Under the pieces are notes generated by a model that worked only from the letters and a program-made list of their open reading frames with translations, searched no databases and had not been told where the DNA came from. The position numbers and the translations under genes were made by a program. Below, piece after piece: positions 5,201 to 5,881 of a stretch of 5,881 bases of DNA (the first letter of the stretch is position 1; each line of letters opens with the position of its first letter). Origin of the DNA: Microcaldota archaeon (GTDB lineage: Archaea; Micrarchaeota; Micrarchaeia; Micrarchaeales; Micrarchaeaceae); assembly GCA_021793035.1 (NCBI GenBank), contig JAJYTM010000037.1, positions 1 to 5,881 on the forward strand. Direction: 5' to 3'.

Positions 5201-5788
5201 CTAGTCGGAAAGAAGCGAAGTTATGGTGTCTGCGTAGCTCTCCTGCAGCTTCGAATAGTCGGCTCCGTGTATCCTGTAATACTCGTCTGTGGGTATTGAC
5301 TTGTTGCCTTCTATGCTGCCTCCTACATTGATCCTCGCATAGAGTTCGTTCACCGTCTCTTCCGACGGACCTTCTATCTCCATGCTGTATTCGAGCATGG
5401 GGAACTTGTCAAGCTCTATGGTGAATTCCCCAAGGGAGTACTCCTCCCTGTAGTTCTCGAAATAGTCGAATTCAGCCTCAGGCGTGAGCCTGTGCACTAT
5501 CTTGACCGCCTGCTCGAAATCCGATACTTCTACCTCATATTCCAGCCTGCCCTCTATTCCCTTGCCTATCTGCTCCTTTAGCGTTATCGTTGATTTGGCC
5601 CCGTCCGTCCTCACCCTTATCCATTTGGTGTAATATCCTTTGGATGCATCCTCAATCGGCTTCCTCACCTGGAAATTCACCCTCCTGAACTGGTGCTTGC
5701 CCACCAGCTTTGCGCCAACCGATGCAAGCCTTTCCCTCGCGATTTCGGGGTTTACGCCATAAATCGGCAGCTCTATCTCCTTTGCCAT
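5201..5788 (-). CDS. CYTH-domain protein (CyaB / triphosphatase superfamily)
   Basis: A 195-residue CYTH protein. The superfamily folds into an eight-stranded tunnel that binds triphosphates with metal ions; members include class IV adenylate cyclase (CyaB), thiamine triphosphatase and inorganic triphosphatases. Matching elements in order: acidic start KEIELP (3-8), basic strand residues R35/R36, KWIRVRTD (55-62), STITLKEQ (66-73), the acidic strand EYEVEV (83-88), FENYREEYSL (110-119), FTIELDKFPMLEYSMEIEG (122-140), the classic acidic pair of strands, and GNKSIPTDEYY (161-171), which stands where CyaB proteins have their SY motif. The N-terminal signature ExExK is altered: E4 and E6 are present but position 8 is proline. 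Length fits archaeal CyaB-like proteins. The ATG at 5788 puts the ExE motif at the usual extreme N-terminus. Superfamily membership is secure; the substrate and whether it cyclises ATP or hydrolyses a triphosphate are not readable. Confidence 0.88.
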   Translation of the reverse strand: MAKEIELPIYGVNPEIARERLASVGAKLVGKHQFRRVNFQVRKPIEDASKGYYTKWIRVRTDGAKSTITLKEQIGKGIEGRLEYEVEVSDFEQAVKIVHRLTPEAEFDYFENYREEYSLGEFTIELDKFPMLEYSMEIEGPSEETVNELYARINVGGSIEGNKSIPTDEYYRIHGADYSKLQESYADTITSLLSD

Positions 5789-5818
5789 TCAATTACCATA
5801 ATGCATGGGCAGGAAAAG

Positions 5819-5828
5819 TTAAAATAAC
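5819..5828 (-). promoter_or_regulatory. Weak TATA-like element of the CYTH gene
   Basis: The minus strand reads GTTATTTTAA here, centred about 35 bases before the ATG at 5788. This predicts a transcription start some eight bases upstream of the codon, another short-leader mRNA. It is a poor match to a TATA box, but it is the only AT-rich run at a suitable distance. Confidence 0.35.
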
Positions 5829-5881
5829 ATTTGGGCATGCAAGGAGCATCAGCAGCTGTTCTCTATTGTTATATCCTGCGA

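Noticed and set aside
5117..5299. Plus-strand frame of 60 codons over the operator and CYTH 3' end
   Set aside because: Mostly the AT-rich operator translated as Ile/Phe/Tyr, then antisense to the CYTH gene.
5837..5881. Plus-strand ATG with 15 open codons to the window edge
   Set aside because: Too short to judge; no TATA element at a suitable distance and no recognisable start of a protein.
5849..5881. Minus-strand frame ending in TGA at 5851-5849, as if the C-terminus of an upstream gene
   Set aside because: Only ten codons are visible and another minus frame is equally open, so a gene end cannot be asserted.

Overview
The window looks archaeal. Start codons lie close behind TATA-like elements, at spacings that predict leaderless or very short-leader mRNAs. 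Shine-Dalgarno sequences are mostly absent, ATA (Ile) and AGG (Arg) codons are frequent, and no bacterial -35/-10 pairs stand out. Moderate GC, compact spacing and two large helical proteins I do not recognise would fit a small-genome lineage such as a DPANN/Micrarchaeota-type archaeon. That placement is inference; the window has no rRNA or other phylogenetic marker.

Left part (1-3760): an open-ended minus-strand gene (333 codons visible, no stop before the edge) encodes an unrecognised helical protein. It diverges from a plus-strand TauE/SafE-family anion exporter across a shared AT-rich promoter near 1021-1040. The exporter converges on a small minus-strand hypothetical gene (1942-2331). 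That gene in turn diverges from a 464-residue helical orphan (2366-3760) across one TATA element at 2331-2338.

Middle part (3778-5200): a two-gene minus-strand operon that I read as a type IV (AbiE-like) toxin-antitoxin module. Upstream is a winged-helix AbiEi-like antitoxin/regulator. It overlaps by 32 nt an AbiEii-like nucleotidyltransferase toxin with GG and DxD motifs. Its upstream region is very AT-rich and holds four copies of an ATCGG(A/T)C heptamer arranged as two tandem 50-bp units with a 55-bp period, exactly dyad-symmetric about position 5103. This is a strong candidate autoregulatory operator. By eye the module is AT-richer than its neighbours, which suggests acquisition.

Right part (5201-5881): a minus-strand CYTH-domain protein (CyaB/thiamine-triphosphatase superfamily) with most triphosphate-tunnel residues but a proline in place of the lysine of the N-terminal ExExK signature. 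Beyond it lie about 90 bases with a weak promoter and no gene I can support. The genes do not form one pathway. The only clear functional unit is the toxin-antitoxin pair and its operator; the transporter, CYTH enzyme and orphans look like independent transcription units.
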